64,000 nt of DNA from Tricholoma matsutake (GCA_026075535.2 AP026540.1:11780001-11844000); one strand, 5' to 3'. Shown: positions 54,420 to 64,000, counted from the stretch's first letter. Notes: generated from the sequence alone by a model not told the origin. Translations and numbers: made by a program.

Positions 54420-55260
54420 ATATGGCTCAAAAATGGAGTGCTGCTCATAGAAGCTGGAGACAACAAATCCGCAGCATGGCTCTGCAGTGAGGTGAACATC
54501 CTGCACATGGAATGCAAGTTGGGCACCTCCGTTCTACCAGAAGCTCACAATTACAACATCATGGCATATTTTGTCCCACTAACCTTTGACATAATGGAGA
54601 AATTGCACATAGAAGAGGTAACAGAGTCAAACAGCTTATCCAAGGACTCAATCAATAAATGCAGGTGGGCAAAGGCCCCTGGACAGCAAAACCCAAACCA
54701 GTCAGTAGGTCATATGATCATCACATTCACAGACCCAGATAGTGCAAATAAAGCCATACTCAATGGGCTAGTCATTTGCAACAAAAAGGTATCAGTAACC
54801 AAATGCAAAAGAGAACTGATCAGATGCCTCAAGTGCCAGGGATACAACCATGTAGCGCACGAGTGCATTATCAGCAGAGACATCTGTGCCAGGTGTGGAT
54901 AAGACCACAGGACCAGCGACTGCAGCGTGTCGACACTACTATGTACCCCATGTGGAATACATGGACATGCAAGTAGCGATCAGATGTGCCCCACTTTCCT
55001 CAGGAAATGCACCAAACACGACAAGAGGAATCTGGAGAATCTGCTCTTTTTCTACCCTTCTACGGAGACCTGGACATAGGAAGCAGCCCCACCAAGTAAC
55101 CAAAGGCTGACAATCACCACAGGACTGACAGACCTCATGCAACCAGTCAGGAGAGGAACAATGTGGCAAACGCCACTAAATTTCCAACCTAGACATGCAG
55201 CTCCAAATGGACAAGAACTCGAGCGCAAATCATGGGACAGGCAAGAACCTGATGTGAACT
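54420..55260 (+). pseudogene. LINE ORF1 (Gag-like) with CCHC zinc knuckles
   Basis: MEKLHIEEVTESNSLSKD...VGHMIITFTDPDSANKAILNGL is an RRM-like nucleic-acid-binding segment. Three knuckles follow: CLKCQGYNHVAHEC, then CARCG-stop-DHRTSDC (TAA at 54899-54901), then CTPCGIHGHASSDQMC. ORF1 proteins of Tad-like LINEs bind the element RNA. Further stops lie near 55075 and 55255. Confidence 0.72.
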
Positions 55261-55272
55261 ATAAATAATGAA

Positions 55273-56396
55273 ATGAGCGAGGAAACAAAGTTAAGAATCC
55301 TACAAATAAATCTGAATAAATCACTCACCGTGCACCTGGAGCTCATAAACAACTCACTAGTGGCACACTGGGACATCATACTAATATAGGAACCATACAT
55401 TACGTTTTTCAGCAGCATCAGAACACCAAATCGCTTCACATCAGTAACTCTTACCTCGAGGGGGACTTTGGACACACCAGTGCAATCCACAATTTGGGTA
55501 AATGTGGCTCTATCCATGAAAGATTGGAAAATATTAGACATACCAGACATGAACAACATAGCAGCCATTGAATTAATGGGCACATATGGCAGACTACAAG
55601 TATTCAGTATATACAACACATGCGAGAACTCACACTCACTTGCAGCACTACAGAGATACATGCACGACAATGGGAAAGGCCACCAAGGGCCCCAGAACCT
55701 TCATGTACTGTGGGGAGGGGACTTCAACTGACACCCAATGTGGGATAGGGACAAAGACACACACCTGTTCACATCCAAAGCCCTTGAAGATGCAGGAGAA
55801 CTGATAGACCTGGTAGCGGACCACAACATGCACATGACACTACCAAAGGGCATACCCACACTCAAGCACATGGTATCGAAATGCTACTCTAGGCCTGACA
55901 ACATGTTCTGTAATAGCAGTCTCATGAACCATGTGGTGAAATGCGACACCATGCCAGCTAGGCAACCGGGCAAAACTGATCACTACCCAATAGCAACAAT
56001 ACTGGAATTAACACAGGAAAGGGCACTGGCAAAGTCATCCCTAAACTTCAGGGAAACAGACTGGGAGGAATTTAACGTTCACCTGGGAAATGAGCTGGCA
56101 GTAATCCCAATACTGTCTGAGATCAGAACTGACAAAGAATTGGGCAGGGAAATCAAACAGCTCATGGCAGCGATTCAGAATATGATCGAAAACAAGGTCC
56201 CCATAAACTTCCCATGCCTATCTAAGAGGTGGTGGATGAAAGACCTGAGAAAAATGAAAAAGGCAGTTAATAGGCTACATGCTGAATCATATAGAAACCA
56301 AGCAGTGGATGAACACCCAAGTCACCAAGACCTTTGACAGACCCACCAAATATATGCAGTGGACATCATTAAAGCCAAGATGGACCACTGGAATGA
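55273..56396 (+). pseudogene. LINE ORF2, endonuclease domain
   Basis: From MSEETKLRILQINLNKSL (ATG 55273) the frame shows the exonuclease-endonuclease-phosphatase fold: LI-stop-EPYITFF (TAG where Gln is expected), LWGGDFN-stop-HPMWD (TGA), LPKGIPTLKH and KTDHYPIATILEL (the D-H dyad). It continues to SKRWWMKDLRKMKKAVNRLHAES. The sequence HWND is cut at 56396 by the inserted repeat. Confidence 0.8.
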
Positions 56397-57577
56397 TGAT
56401 AGGTTGTCTCCTCAGCTCAAAGGCCAATTCACCATTTCAACCACATTCTAATCACATCGGCTAACTCCCACGAGGTCCCAGAAGCAGCACGACCACTCCC
56501 GACCAAGTCTACTGAGCACGATATCGTATCGACCACATCAAAACATCACCAGTGACATTGATCGTACTTAGAAACCACATCGCACAACTTTAGGACTACT
56601 TCAAAACCCCCTAAGATCCCTCTAAATGACCATTGAACATCCCCGATCAACCTCAAACAACCGCGAACATGATCAAACATCATCGACCATCGTCGAGCGC
56701 TATCAATCGATATTGAGAGACTGCGAGCAACATTGGGTGCCGCATTTGTTATCTAAATGGTGGAATACCATGCGCCAGGGAGTACTCCAGCTCGTGCTCA
56801 AACCTGCTGATAATAGGTCAGCCTCATTCCAAGTCCCTATCGTGCACAGAACCCACTGGATGAATTATTGCGAGACTTAGCATGGTTTATACACAAAGGA
56901 CAGTCCCTTTTTAGTTCTATACCCTTTATTACTCCTTCATCATATGATATATATCTTTCTTGTTCGGATTCCAGTCTCCATTTTGGCCTTGTGCCTTAAC
57001 TCATATCTTTTGCCTCATGTTCTACACATGTTTCTCATTCCATTTTAGGAAGTTTCTTTAAAACATATAAAACTCTGTAGTATCTACTTGGAAATATAAG
57101 AAATTGTCTTCACCTATCGTCTCGTATACAGTTCTAAGCATCTGATCAATCTTCTAAAAACAATCTAAGTCTCTACGAGTTTTCTCAATTGACGAGAAAC
57201 CTCTGTGATCATCTCGTCCTCGATCTTCCTATGATCCTCTGATCATTATCACTAGCAACCATTCCAACACTTCCTAGCCATTGGCTATAGTCTTCGTATA
57301 CTATCGACCTATCGAAAGGTCCTTGGAATTCACACTTCAACCATCGACAATAAAACATGTTTGCTGTCAATCTCATTGATCATCCTCGATATCAATCGGA
57401 CCGCGCCAAATACCTCCATCTCCTATAGCACTACCTTCACGACTAGTACCAACTAGTTATCTTCCCATAGGTTTGACCACGAACATTCAGAACGCCTCGC
57501 ACCCTTCCTCTGCATCGCAAATATCATTGATTGCCTCATTGGCTGTTTTGGTGGTTTTCCCGGGTTGAGTATCATCA
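56397..57577 (-). mobile_element. LTR-like insertion, copy 3 (divergent, reversed), inside LINE ORF2
   Basis: On the plus strand it begins TGATAGGTTG and ends GGGTTGAGTATCATCA, the reverse complement of the copy 1/2 ends. The middle (CTTCATCATATGATATATATC, TTTTGCCTCATGTTCTACACATG, GGAAGTTTCTTTAAAACATATAAAA) matches the reverse of 29180-29300. The rest is more diverged and noticeably richer in CpG (ATCGACCATCGTCGAGCGC near 56683), so this copy seems less decayed than its host LINE. Confidence 0.6.
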
Positions 57578-58888
57578 ACAAATATCTGGAAAACACAGAC
57601 AGTTCAGACATATGGATGGCAAATAGGTTCATCTCCAACCTGGTAGGCGATGGAGGACAGTCAAGAATACCCTCACTAAAGGTAAAAAGAGGCAATGGAC
57701 TACTAAGGGAGGTAAACACAAACGAGGGCAAGGCCAAGGCACTCGCAGAGGCTTTCTTCCCACCAAAGCCAATGGGATCAACGGTACCACAGGATTTCAA
57801 TTACCCAGACCCAATCCCATTACCACCAACAATCATGGAGGAACAGATCCACATGCATAGCAAAACTATCCCCATACAAAGCACCAGGACCAGATGACAT
57901 ACCAAACATCATTCTACAGAAAACAGCCAATCTCATAGTCCCATACCTACTACCTATTTACAGAGCGATACTGAGCCATGGAATGTACTATCAGGGATGG
58001 CAGGAATCCACGACATGCATACTAAAGAAACTGGGAAAGCCAAGCTACAAAGTACCCAAAGCATACAGCCCCATTGCCCTACTGTGCACTATGGCCAAGG
58101 TATTCACATTGGTAGTCTCTGAAAACCTCATCTCAGTAATGGAGCAACACCAACTACTGCCAGATACACACTTTGATAGAAGACCCTGCAGAAGCATGAC
58201 TGATGCAGTACACCTGCTCATACACTGGGTCAAGGAGGCGTGGAGAAAAGGGAAAGTAGTTTCGATCCTCTTCCTGGACATCGAAGGGGCTTTTCTCAAT
58301 GCAGTAACAGAACAACTACTACACAACATGAAGAAGAAATGAGTCCCCAAAACAATAGTAAAATTCATTGAGTGACTGTTGAGGGGACGGTCAATGCGAC
58401 TGAAATTCAATGATTACATTTCAGACCGGATCCCCATCAACAATGGATTAGGACAAGGAGACCCAGCATCACTACCATCTTTTAACTTCTATAACGCAGA
58501 TCTGCTGGAACTAAGCAACACACTGCAGGCACTAGGGTATGTCAACAATGCAATTGTCATGGCTGTTGGAAAAGATTTTGAAGAAGCCACACAGAACATC
58601 CAAGAACACATGGAAAAGGAAGATGGAGCACTCAAGTGGTCAGCCAACCACAACTCCAGGTTTGAAATCAGCAAACTAGCAGTAATGCACCTAGGACACA
58701 GGAAGACCAAGTCACCAACTGGAAGTATGTGCCCGCTACACAAACTGAGGTTAACGCTCCAGGGTAGGGAAGTCAATAAGGTTGACAGTTACAGGTACCT
58801 CGGCATTGTCATTGACGACAAACTGACATGGAGGAAACACAAAGATAGGGCCATAGACAAGGCTATGAAATGGGTAATGCAATGTTGA
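57578..58888 (+). pseudogene. LINE ORF2, reverse transcriptase domain, catalytic YxDD lost
   Basis: KYLENTDSSDIWMANRF resumes the frame. RT blocks: KAPGPDDIPN (57890, frame-shifted), KPSYKVPKAYSPIALLCTMAKV, SILFLDIEGAFLNAV (first Asp intact), INNGLGQGDPASL, and GYVNNAIVMA at 58535-58564, where AAC AAT (58544-58549) replaces the two catalytic Asp of YVDD. VDSYRYLGIVIDDKLTWRKH follows. TGA stops at 58340 and 58886 replace Arg, and TGA near 58372 replaces Trp. Confidence 0.82.
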
Positions 58889-60189
58889 TGCCTCACAAGA
58901 ACAGAGGTAGGACTCTCACCTAAACTAATGCACCAGCTCTACATGTCGGTGGCCATACCAAAGATGACATATGGGGCTGAGATATGGTATAACCCCCCAA
59001 GGATAATCCCAGGAGCAAAGTGAAGGACAGGATCAACAAGGGTCCTATGTCAACTAACCAAATTACAGTGAATGGCCACCCTGGCAATAAATGGGGCACT
59101 TCATACCACCCCGACTGACACGCTAGACCTACATTCAGGCATCCTTCCACTTGAGCTCACCATACTGAAGGCTTGTCACAGATCTTTAGTGTGAATATGC
59201 ACACTACCAGAGACACACCCACTACACCACATAGTATGCGAGTACCACACTATTCATGCAAGGAAATCCCACATGCCTCTATACAAACTGATGGGCCACT
59301 TTCCAGAGATACACCCAGATAGAATAGAGAACATAACGCCCAATCCATGCCCTCCCACATATACCAACTCAGCTTTCACCACAGAGATAGCTGAGGACTG
59401 AGACACCTCTATCCGCAACAAAGCTGACAGTGCACCAGAAATCAAAGTCTTCATGGACAGATCAGGTATAGATGGCCATATAGGAGTGACAGCGGTAATG
59501 TATAGAAGGGGAAGGCATACACCATCCAAAGTGCTGAGATATCACCTAGGAAGCATGAACGAGTACATGTCCTTCAAAGCAGAGGTAGTAGGGGTGCTAC
59601 TAGGTATCTGGATGATCAGATCAGAGCATATAGCAGGCCAACTCCTGATATCCATACTAACAGACAGCCAAGCACTCATAAAAAGGATCAAGACACGCAA
59701 AGCTACCACTGCCCAATATCTAATCGAGAACCTCCTGACAACCGCAGATAATGTCAACGCAACCAATGTAAACCCTAATACAAAGTGCTTTCACCTGGCC
59801 TGGATATCAGGGCATAGCGGGGTGCAAGGCAATGAAAAAGTGGACAAGGAAGCAAAAAGAGCAGCCCAAGGCGACTCTAGCCCCCAACACATGCTCCCAC
59901 CCATTTTATGAGGAGAGCTGCCAAGAAGTGTAGCAGCAGTAAAGCAAAGATATCACCACGAACTGAAAGACAGATGGAAAGAAATGTGGCTAGCATCCCC
60001 ACATCAACCAAAGCTAAGTCGACTGGACCAAAATTCTTGTACAGCTTCTACACTAAGATACAGTCAAGTCTTAAGAGACAACAGGCCAGTTTACTGACAC
60101 AGATATGCACAGAACACATTCCACTGAACTTCTACTTGCACTGCATCAAGAAAATAGAGTCAAGCGACTGTGCAGCATGCCAAGCCTAA
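58889..60189 (+). pseudogene. LINE ORF2, C-terminal part with RNase H
   Basis: After LYMSVAIPKMTYGAEIWYNPP the frame carries a complete RNase H: VFMDRSGIDGHIGVTAVMYRRG (Asp), SFKAEVVGVLLGIW (Glu), LTDSQALIKRI (Asp) and HSGVQGNEKVDKEAKRAA (last Asp), 59450-59870, so all four catalytic positions are present. TGA codons at about 59192 and 59909 replace Arg. A degenerate zinc-finger-like tail CAACQA and later stops follow to about 60360. Confidence 0.8.
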
Positions 60190-60860
60190 GGGTGAGGACC
60201 ACCAGCTAAAGAGACCATTATACATTTTCTATTTGAATGTGAGGCATACAATAAGGAGCAACACAAGCTAGATCACCAAATGAGAAGGGACTCCAGGGAC
60301 CTACCAGCGCTACTGAGTTCAGAAAAGGGGGTAAAAGTGCTAATCAGCTATGTGAACAAATCAGGGCAACTGCTCCCTACCAAAGGTGAACATCACATAT
60401 CATGAGGAACATATACTTTCATGAAATCCTATAGGGACAACTCCAAGCCAAACACACAAGCTAGCAATGCTTGATATCACACATCTCCCCAAACCAACAA
60501 AACAAATAAATTTATGCCTGCAACACAGAGGACTATGGAAAGTGTGAAGCATGCAAGCAGAGGTATCAGAACCAGACCAAACCTACATCCTCACTGTCCA
60601 ACTTGTGCCTGCCACCAAAAGGCCAGGCAACTAACAGCCACATAAACCCCCAACCAGCAAGGGCACCAAGCAAATTGAAGAAGAGGTCGACAAAGGGTCC
60701 TGCAGTCCTAAACGGCTTGATAAACTGGACCTCAGAGGGAACATTTTCCCAGGGCATGCTGTCTGAGGGGCAAGAACTGGGGAGAGGTCAAGGCAAAGGG
60801 GCCTTAAGTAGATACTCTAAGATGTAATGACCATTATAGGGTGCACCCTGAGAGGTCCGA

Positions 60861-60889
60861 AAAAATAACAAAAAAAAAAAAAAAAAAAG
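60861..60889 (+). other. Poly(A) tail of the LINE
   Basis: AAAAAATAAC followed by about 19 A's marks the 3' end of the LINE. It is joined directly to Helitron helicase coding sequence, which indicates insertion into that gene. Confidence 0.75.
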
Positions 60890-60892
60890 AAC

Positions 60893-61540
60893 TTCTCGGA
60901 TCAGACAATCCTCTCAAGCCGCAACAATGATGTGGATGACCTCAATGCTTATATCCTTCACAAGTTCCCTGGACAGCAGAGGGTGTTTCACAGTGCTGAC
61001 TCAGTTCCAAACAACACACAAGACCAGGGAGAGCTCATGTACCCTGTGGAGTACCTGAACTCGATCAACTGCTCGGGACTGCCATTGGCTCAGACAGCTC
61101 TCAGGATTGGTTGTCCAGTGATGGTGCTTTGGATCCTGGATCCTGGGCATGGTGTCTGCAATGGGAGCAGAGGAATTCTCACAAGGATGAGAAACAGAGT
61201 GTTAGAGGTACGGCTTCTTACTGGGGATCATGCTGGAGAGACTGTGTTCATTCCAAGGATTACACTGCAACCAACTGAGGATCAAGTGCCTTTTGAGTTT
61301 ACTAGGAGGCAGTTTCCAGTACGGCTCTCCTTTGCAATGACAATCAACAAGTCACAGGGCCAGTCTGTCAGACATGTTGGTCTTGACCTGTGGACTCCAG
61401 TTTTTACACATGAGCAGTTCTATGTGGCAATCTCTCAGGTGACATCAGTTCACAACATCAAAGCCATCTGGGCAAGTATGAGTGAGGAGGCAATAACAAA
61501 AAATATTGTATATAATGAAGTACTACTAGATAATGTGTAG
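60893..61540 (+). pseudogene. Helitron helicase (PIF1-like), C-terminal fragment
   Basis: Frame FSDQTILSSRNNDVDDLNAY begins just after the LINE tail and runs open to TAG at 61538-61540. PIF1/RecD-type motifs are visible: GCPVMVLWILDPGHGVCNGSRGIL, then FPVRLSFAMTINKSQGQSV (helicase motif V) and EQFYVAISQVTSVHNIKAIW (motif VI). The Walker A/B region and the Rep/HUH nuclease are absent, removed or displaced by the LINE. Helitrons replicate by rolling circle. I found no convincing CTRR 3' terminus downstream, though TGTGCCAAAGGCACA at 61624-61638 is a small hairpin. Confidence 0.85.
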
Positions 61541-61892
61541 ATAGAGTGCACATAAAGATAGGTACAATAATGTATCATAGCACATCTATAAAGATGTGGA
61601 GATATAAAAATAAATATCACCCATGTGCCAAAGGCACATTCAAAAAGCTTGTGTGTTTTGAAGAGGTTGTATTGACATAATACTGATATCACAAAAACTG
61701 GAAGAGAAATTTCATGATGAACTATGGTGTGAACAACAAAATCCAATTATTATTGTTTCAAGTTCATTATGCCTGTTTCTGGTGTTTGCAAGGTTACTTG
61801 GCCATAGATGGGCACAGCAGTACTCAATCCACATCAAAAATTTCACACTATTTACTCATTGACCTCAAATGTGCTTAAAAATTGTTCCTGAC

Positions 61893-63110
61893 CAAGGGGG
61901 TGTCAGGACATGAAATTTATATATCCACTCAGATTTCTTTAAGCCACCCTCAGCCCCCCCCCTCCTTCCATATATGGTATGTCACAGCCCAATGGTATGT
62001 TCTGATTACAAATATTATTGTGCAGTATATATCAAGTATTTTATCACATAACTATGATGTACTAGTGGCATATGGAAATGGAAGCTGGATAAGTATGTTA
62101 AAATCAAATCACCACAGAGCTCAAACATGACAGTTGTGCTTTGTTGTGCTGCTACCTTTGCAGCTTAGCCAAGCCCAACTCCTAGGAATGAAATCATGAT
62201 CCATACATTCACAATGGAACTGTGGAGTAATACTTGAGTGACAAGGTTTGTAGGAATGCAGAAAAGATGACCAGACTGGGGATTGAACCCAGGCCCTCCT
62301 GGACATATACCAGATGCTCTGACCAACTGAGCTATCAGGTCTTATAGGGTTCAACAGAACAAGGATACCATATAACCAGACATGGATTGCTACAACTATC
62401 ACATCACTTGTGTGTGTGTGCAAACCATGGTCTGTTATGCACTGATTAAGCAGTGACAGATTATATAATCCAACAAGGTTATGTGTTAATCAATTGATGA
62501 TGTGCCTACCACAACCTTTCATCAAAAATATCAATGAAATATTCATCAAACATTTGTTATCCTGTCAACATTGACGATGTGTTCATTGAAAATGTGTTAT
62601 CCTCAGTAAAAAATTGAGGATATGCCTACCTTGTGTCTACCACAGCTTTTCATTGAATATATCCATCAGCAAAACACAAAAAAAAATTCTGGGTTTTCAT
62701 TGGTTTCCATTAGTTTCTCAGTTCCTAGAAACTGAAAAAAAAATTGACAATGTGTGCATGCCTACCACAACTTTTCATCCAAAAAAATATTAATTGAACA
62801 TTTCTGGGATCATTTTCCTCAAGGTCAGTGTCACTATTAAAGGAACAATAAGTATCAATGAGAAAATAGTGGCCTGCCAAAGGGCCAATCCCGTGTGCCT
62901 AGTTTCTTTGATGGCTCATGCCATTGACATTCAGTTACTTCCTTACTATCTAACTGTGTACAAACACTTCTGTAGGTAAAAAAGTTCACTTTTACATAGT
63001 CCTGTTGTGTTGTCAAAGCTTATGTAAACATTTTGATCTGGCTCTAATGTCAATTTGTTTTATGGACCCCCCCACCTGATGTTTGGGATTCACAGCCTGA
63101 CACCCCCTTG
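61893..63110. mobile_element. Non-autonomous hAT-type element, 1.22 kb, with 8-bp target duplication and tRNA-like insert
   Basis: The perfect 15-bp terminal inverted repeat CAAGGGGGTGTCAGG (61893-61907) / CCTGACACCCCCTTG (63096-63110) is flanked by TTCCTGAC on both sides (61885-61892 and 63111-63118). There is no transposase. The interior is AT-rich with repeats of CATCAATGAAAATGTGTTATCC type (62510-62640). The 8-bp duplication supports hAT-type mobility although the terminus differs from the TAGTG families. Confidence 0.88.
62269..62341 (-). tRNA. tRNA-like sequence, full cloverleaf, anticodon position UAU (probable pseudogene)
   Basis: The 73-nt minus-strand sequence folds as acceptor GACCTGA/TCTGGTC (one T-T mismatch), D stem GCTC/GAGC, anticodon stem TCTGG/CCAGG, T stem CTGGG/CCCAG and canonical T loop TTCAATC. 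It has internal A box TAGCTCAGTTGG and B box GGTTCAATCCC, and TTTT six bases downstream as a Pol III terminator. The anticodon loop is TATATGT: the near-universal U33 is A, and G is at 37. The UAU triplet would mean Ile, but the loop defect and its position inside a mobile element argue for a tRNA-derived copy. Confidence 0.55.
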
Positions 63111-63118
63111 TTCCTGAC

Positions 63119-63650
63119 TGTGTTTTTTAGGGTTAAAGTTTTTTTTGGGGGAGCAGCCAGACTGGCGGTTGCACAAAAGTAGTGGTGTGTAAGTGATCGG
63201 CATCATAGTAAGTTGCAAGACTTAATTAAGGGTCATGTTCGAAAGCGTCGATCATAAGGTTTGCCCAGGACCCCAGATTATACCCCCTAAGGGTGTTCGC
63301 CAATCCGGACAGATTTTGAGGATTTTGGCTGTCAGGCCATCTTCCAATCCGGACAAAACTGGTCCAAATTGAGGGTATACCTGTTGTGTTTGTCCGGACA
63401 TGGACGAAGGCCATTGTGTAAGGCTATATCCTCATCCAGACATGATCTGATGGTGTAGTAGTAAATATGTGGTTTCACTGGGTTTCCGTTCTGAATGATT
63501 GACAGTTCGAATACTGTTCGATGCAATTATTTTATTGTTACTTCCAGTACTTTGTTTGCGTATCTTTGCTTTTTTTCCCGTGGAAATATAGGGAAATATA
63601 CGTCACCACTATCCGCCATTTTGGCACCCCTACCCTATCTCAGCACACGT
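63119..63650. other. No firm gene; CpG-containing DNA resumes
   Basis: Palindromic CCAATCCGGACA/TGTCCGGA-type repeats occur at 63300-63400. Above about 63.5 kb CpG becomes frequent again, as in the host-like left end. A weak tRNA-like stretch near 63440-63515 does not fold fully. Confidence 0.3.
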
Positions 63651-63931
63651 AATGGATGCATGGCCGCCAATTTCGTCACATTCCCGAGATAACTTCACGA
63701 TTGCAGACGAGGCAATTTGCCCTCCTGCCTTCGATGTCATTCCTTTGCCTACTTTCCTTGCCTCCCAAGGTACATACTCAAACTGGCACTCTAGAACTCA
63801 CACAAGAAGATAGTAATCGGTTCAAAACCCTTGAAGACGGCGTTGTCAACTTCCAGGATGCCATGAAGATGTCTAGGAAGAGACAAAAAGTAGCGGAGGC
63901 GATCGATGAGCAATTTGACGAAGACTCGTGA
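63651..63931 (+). CDS. Small possible host gene, product unknown
   Basis: Two frames are joinable. ATG at 63651 gives MDAWPPISSHSRDNFTIADEA, then AICPPAFDVIPLPTFLASQ. A second frame ends ELTQEDSNRFKTLEDGVVNF, QDAMKMSRKRQKVAEAIDEQ, FDEDS at TGA 63929-63931. A GTACAT...CTCTAG segment of only 25 nt (63770-63794) would join them in phase, but that is shorter than any ordinary fungal intron. Alternatively translation starts at the ATG at 63656 in the second frame. I do not recognise the family. The CpG content suggests host rather than decayed transposon DNA. Confidence 0.4.
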
Positions 63932-64000
63932 CATTGATATTCATTACATGTTGAACTCACTATGTCGATTTTTGATTTATAACTTGTTTCCTACCGTATT

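Larger units (their letters stand above)
54190..60889 (+). mobile_element. Tad/jockey-like non-LTR retrotransposon (LINE), defective
   Basis: The order is ORF1 with three zinc knuckles, ORF2 with endonuclease, RT and RNase H, and a 3' end in a poly(A) stretch (about 60861-60889). It is interrupted by a 1.18-kb insertion (56397-57577). No 5' end or target duplication is seen: the left side begins right after the hAT terminus at 54188. Most breaks are single TGA codons at Arg positions. Confidence 0.82.

Noticed and set aside
61541..61892. Helitron 3' terminus (hairpin plus CTRR)
   Set aside because: TGTGCCAAAGGCACA forms a hairpin, but no CTRR ending follows at the right distance.
63440..63515. 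Possible tRNA gene (TGGTGTAGTAGT and AGTTCGAATAC boxes)
   Set aside because: The acceptor arms do not pair and the T loop is out of register.

Overview
This 64 kb window is a transposon-dominated stretch of a eukaryotic genome, most likely an Agaricomycete (basidiomycete) fungus. The reasons are short GT-AG introns of about 45-75 nt, a fungal glycogen-targeting phosphatase subunit gene, and the mix of mobile elements typical of these fungi: chromodomain Ty3/gypsy elements, several hAT families, a Tnp2-like transposase, a copia Gag, a Tad/jockey-like LINE, a Helitron helicase and a tyrosine recombinase. The species cannot be told. No rRNA, CRISPR or bacterial-type operon is present.

Layout. 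1-360 is the 3' end of a tyrosine recombinase gene. 715-3480 is a degenerate ~1 kb tandem repeat. 3799-5878 (minus) is the only convincing host gene, a CBM21/RVxF glycogen-targeting subunit of protein phosphatase 1. From ~6.1 kb to ~63.1 kb the DNA is almost all mobile and CpG-poor. 6665-10367 and 12252-14008 are non-autonomous hAT-type elements with perfect 8-bp target duplications, on either side of a dead hAT transposase (10803-12224, minus). 14.2-16.8 kb holds a CTTAAG-rich inverted-repeat element and a ~0.49 kb-arm foldback. 17.5-19.4 kb (minus) carries Tnp2-like and copia-Gag remnants; the copia Gag is split by a complete Ty3/gypsy element (19424-30860, 187-bp LTRs, 5-bp duplication) and resumes at 30861-31353. 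31.9-34.1 kb is repeats, including a threefold exon-intron-like tandem.

34.15-38.56 kb (minus) is the 3' half of a second chromovirus (integrase, chromodomain, LTR). It is interrupted by another hAT-type element (36314-37394) and carries an antisense zinc-cluster ORF. 38.6-45.1 kb holds module-rich non-coding elements around a second hAT transposase (40589-43526, minus). 45131-50645 (plus) is the 5' part of the same chromovirus family. It abuts a third hAT transposase (50656-53820, minus; terminal repeat ending at 54188), then a LINE (54190-60889) whose poly(A) tail joins a truncated Helitron helicase (60893-61540). 61893-63110 is a fourth hAT-type element containing a cloverleaf tRNA-like sequence. 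CpG-containing DNA returns at ~63.5 kb with a small possible host ORF.

Two features tie the window together. First, almost every element is dead in the same way: premature TGA where the family has Arg (CGA), and catalytic Asp changed to Asn. This suggests CpG/cytosine-methylation decay. Second, an unusual dispersed module recurs on both strands inside several non-autonomous elements: a GGCCCAAACGA...TCGTTTGGGCC palindrome, a GT-AG intron-like segment, and a TGAGCA...TGCTCA palindrome. It looks like a spliceable, non-coding transposon family and is the best candidate here for something undescribed.
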